The notes under the pieces are model-generated. The model made no database searches. It worked only from the letters and a program-made list of their open reading frames with translations, and was not told the origin of the DNA. Positions 4,878 through 5,938 of a stretch of DNA of 5,938 nucleotides are shown in pieces. The stretch comes from an uncultured Kiritimatiellota bacterium (GTDB lineage: Bacteria; Verrucomicrobiota; Kiritimatiellia; RFP12; UBA1067): NCBI GenBank assembly GCA_934654805.1, contig CAKUGW010000151.1:1-5938 (forward strand), in the 5' to 3' direction. Position 1 is the first letter of the stretch. Each line of letters opens with the position of its first letter. The translations under genes were made by a program, and so were the position numbers.

Positions 4878-5938
4878 TCAGAACAGACTCTCCAGCCATG
4901 CACCAAACCACGGCAGGACGAGGACGCCCAGAACCGCGAACATGACGCCAAGCCCGATCTTGGACGGGAAGACGTTGCGCTTCGACCATCTGGACATCTG
5001 CGCGGCGTCAGCCCCCTTCGCCGCAAGGACGAACACCGTCACGAGCGGCGCAATGAACGCGAGGTTATAGACAATCAGCATTCCGAACGCACGCAGGGCT
5101 TCCGGCTCGCGCGAAATGAGCGCGAGGACGGGCACATAGATCTGTCCCGTGCAGAGCGAATCGAGCAGCGTCACGAGAATGCCGCAGCCGACGCCGGCGA
5201 CGACCACCGTCGGGCCGCTCCAGCTCGTCTCGGCCACCACGCGGATCAGCTTTTTCACGCGATCCGGCAGCTGGAGCGTGATGACCGACGGCACCCTGGC
5301 ACGACGGTAGCGGAAGGCGTCGCGGACGCTGAGAAACGCGAGGACAAACAGCGACACCGCCAGTGCCGTCATCACGACATTCCGCACGGTCTCAAGTCCG
5401 TCCAGTGCCTTGAGCGCCCGCATCAGGCCAAGCCCCATCAGCACATAGGTCAGGAACGAGCCGAAGCAGAACGCCCATCCGCCCAGCATCCGAGCCCGCC
5501 GATGTCGGCCGCCGACGGCGAGGATGCCCGCGAGCGCGATCACGATGGAGAACGCGCAGGGGTTGAATCCGTCGGCGACGCCCGCCATGACGACAGCCGG
5601 AAGCGTGAAGCGCGAGACGGCGCCGTCCGTACGCCGCGCACGGGCCGTGCCCGTCACCGGGATGACGGCGACCGGGCTCTTCGGGTCGTCGCAATAGAGA
5701 TGGACGGACTTCGAGATCTCGCCCGGCAACTGCGACTTCAGCGTGACCGTCAGCACGGCAGACGCGCCCGGCGCGAGATTCAGGCTCGAAAGCTCCGCCG
5801 TCGCACCGCAGCACGCCTTGACCCGCGAGACGCCGAGCGGCGAATCGCCCGCGTTCCGAACCGTCACCGTTCCCGACGCGGACTCACCCGCAACGATCTC
5901 CCCCAGCGCGACACCTGCCGCAGGGACTTCCAGACGCG
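4878..5938 (-). CDS. DUF1573 domain fused to CcdA/DsbD-like thiol-disulfide membrane domain (5' end outside window)
   Basis: The frame stays open to the right edge, so the N-terminus is missing. A GTG at 5867 starts inside the first domain and is not the true start. Numbering from that GTG, the visible N-terminal part reads VTVRNAGDSPLGVSRVKACC (with the GTG as V1), then GATAELSS and GASAVLTVTLKS. This is a DUF1573-type beta-sandwich, predicted to lie outside the cytoplasm. About six or seven membrane helices follow from residue 88. They carry DGFNPCAF (Cys104) and LLDSLCTGQIYVPV (Cys239), the two positions where CcdA/DsbD relatives hold the cysteine pair that passes reducing power from cytoplasmic thioredoxin across the membrane. 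A role in delivering electrons to periplasmic thiol proteins, for example in cytochrome c maturation or disulfide repair, is inferred. The partner protein is not visible. A signal peptide would be expected beyond the edge. Confidence 0.85.
   Translation of the reverse strand, partial: RLEVPAAGVALGEIVAGESASGTVTVRNAGDSPLGVSRVKACCGATAELSSLNLAPGASAVLTVTLKSQLPGEISKSVHLYCDDPKSPVAVIPVTGTARARRTDGAVSRFTLPAVVMAGVADGFNPCAFSIVIALAGILAVGGRHRRARMLGGWAFCFGSFLTYVLMGLGLMRALKALDGLETVRNVVMTALAVSLFVLAFLSVRDAFRYRRARVPSVITLQLPDRVKKLIRVVAETSWSGPTVVVAGVGCGILVTLLDSLCTGQIYVPVLALISREPEALRAFGMLIVYNLAFIAPLVTVFVLAAKGADAAQMSRWSKRNVFPSKIGLGVMFAVLGVLVLPWFGAWLESLF

Noticed and set aside
4613..5026. Small minus-strand frames between the ATPase and DUF1573-CcdA genes
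   Set aside because: They run out of phase through the 3' end of the CcdA-like gene and then through the ACGGAG repeat. The translation (SVSPCLRV and similar) is repeat-derived.

Overview
The window is a GC-rich bacterial chromosome segment. It carries four protein genes, all on the minus strand, and one tRNA-Ser gene on the plus strand. Three things suggest an uncultured member of the PVC group (Kiritimatiellota, Lentisphaerota or Verrucomicrobiota-like): a DUF1573 domain joined to a CcdA-like membrane domain, a single-chain (alpha2) glycyl-tRNA synthetase, and a fragment of an ACGGAG-type period-8 repeat between genes. This placement is an inference from general family knowledge and is not proven by the sequence.

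Layout from left to right. Positions 1-163 hold no gene but carry small direct and inverted repeats. Positions 164-1051 (minus) encode a ten-helix EamA/DMT-type permease. Positions 1070-1134 form a divergent promoter region with a clear TGGTATAAT element for the tRNA. Positions 1135-1224 (plus) are tRNA-Ser(UGA) with an encoded CCA end. Nine bases later comes the convergent 3' end of glyS (1234-2877, minus). A 44-base gap holds the glyS promoter and separates it from a GspE/PilB-type secretion or pilus ATPase gene (2922-4613, minus). Positions 4614-4877 contain the ATPase promoter, a period-8 repeat and several small palindromes, with no convincing gene. Positions 4878-5938 (minus) are a DUF1573-CcdA/DsbD-like membrane protein gene whose 5' end lies beyond the right edge.

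The genes look like individually promoted housekeeping or envelope genes, not one pathway operon. The strongest non-coding signal is one promoter core, TGGTATAAT, found in front of tRNA-Ser, glyS and the ATPase gene with no recognisable -35 box. At glyS it sits only 10 bases from the ATG, which predicts a nearly leaderless mRNA. I found no clearly new biological system. The promoter motif, the glyS insertion, the DUF1573-CcdA fusion and the period-8 repeat are the items that most merit a second look.
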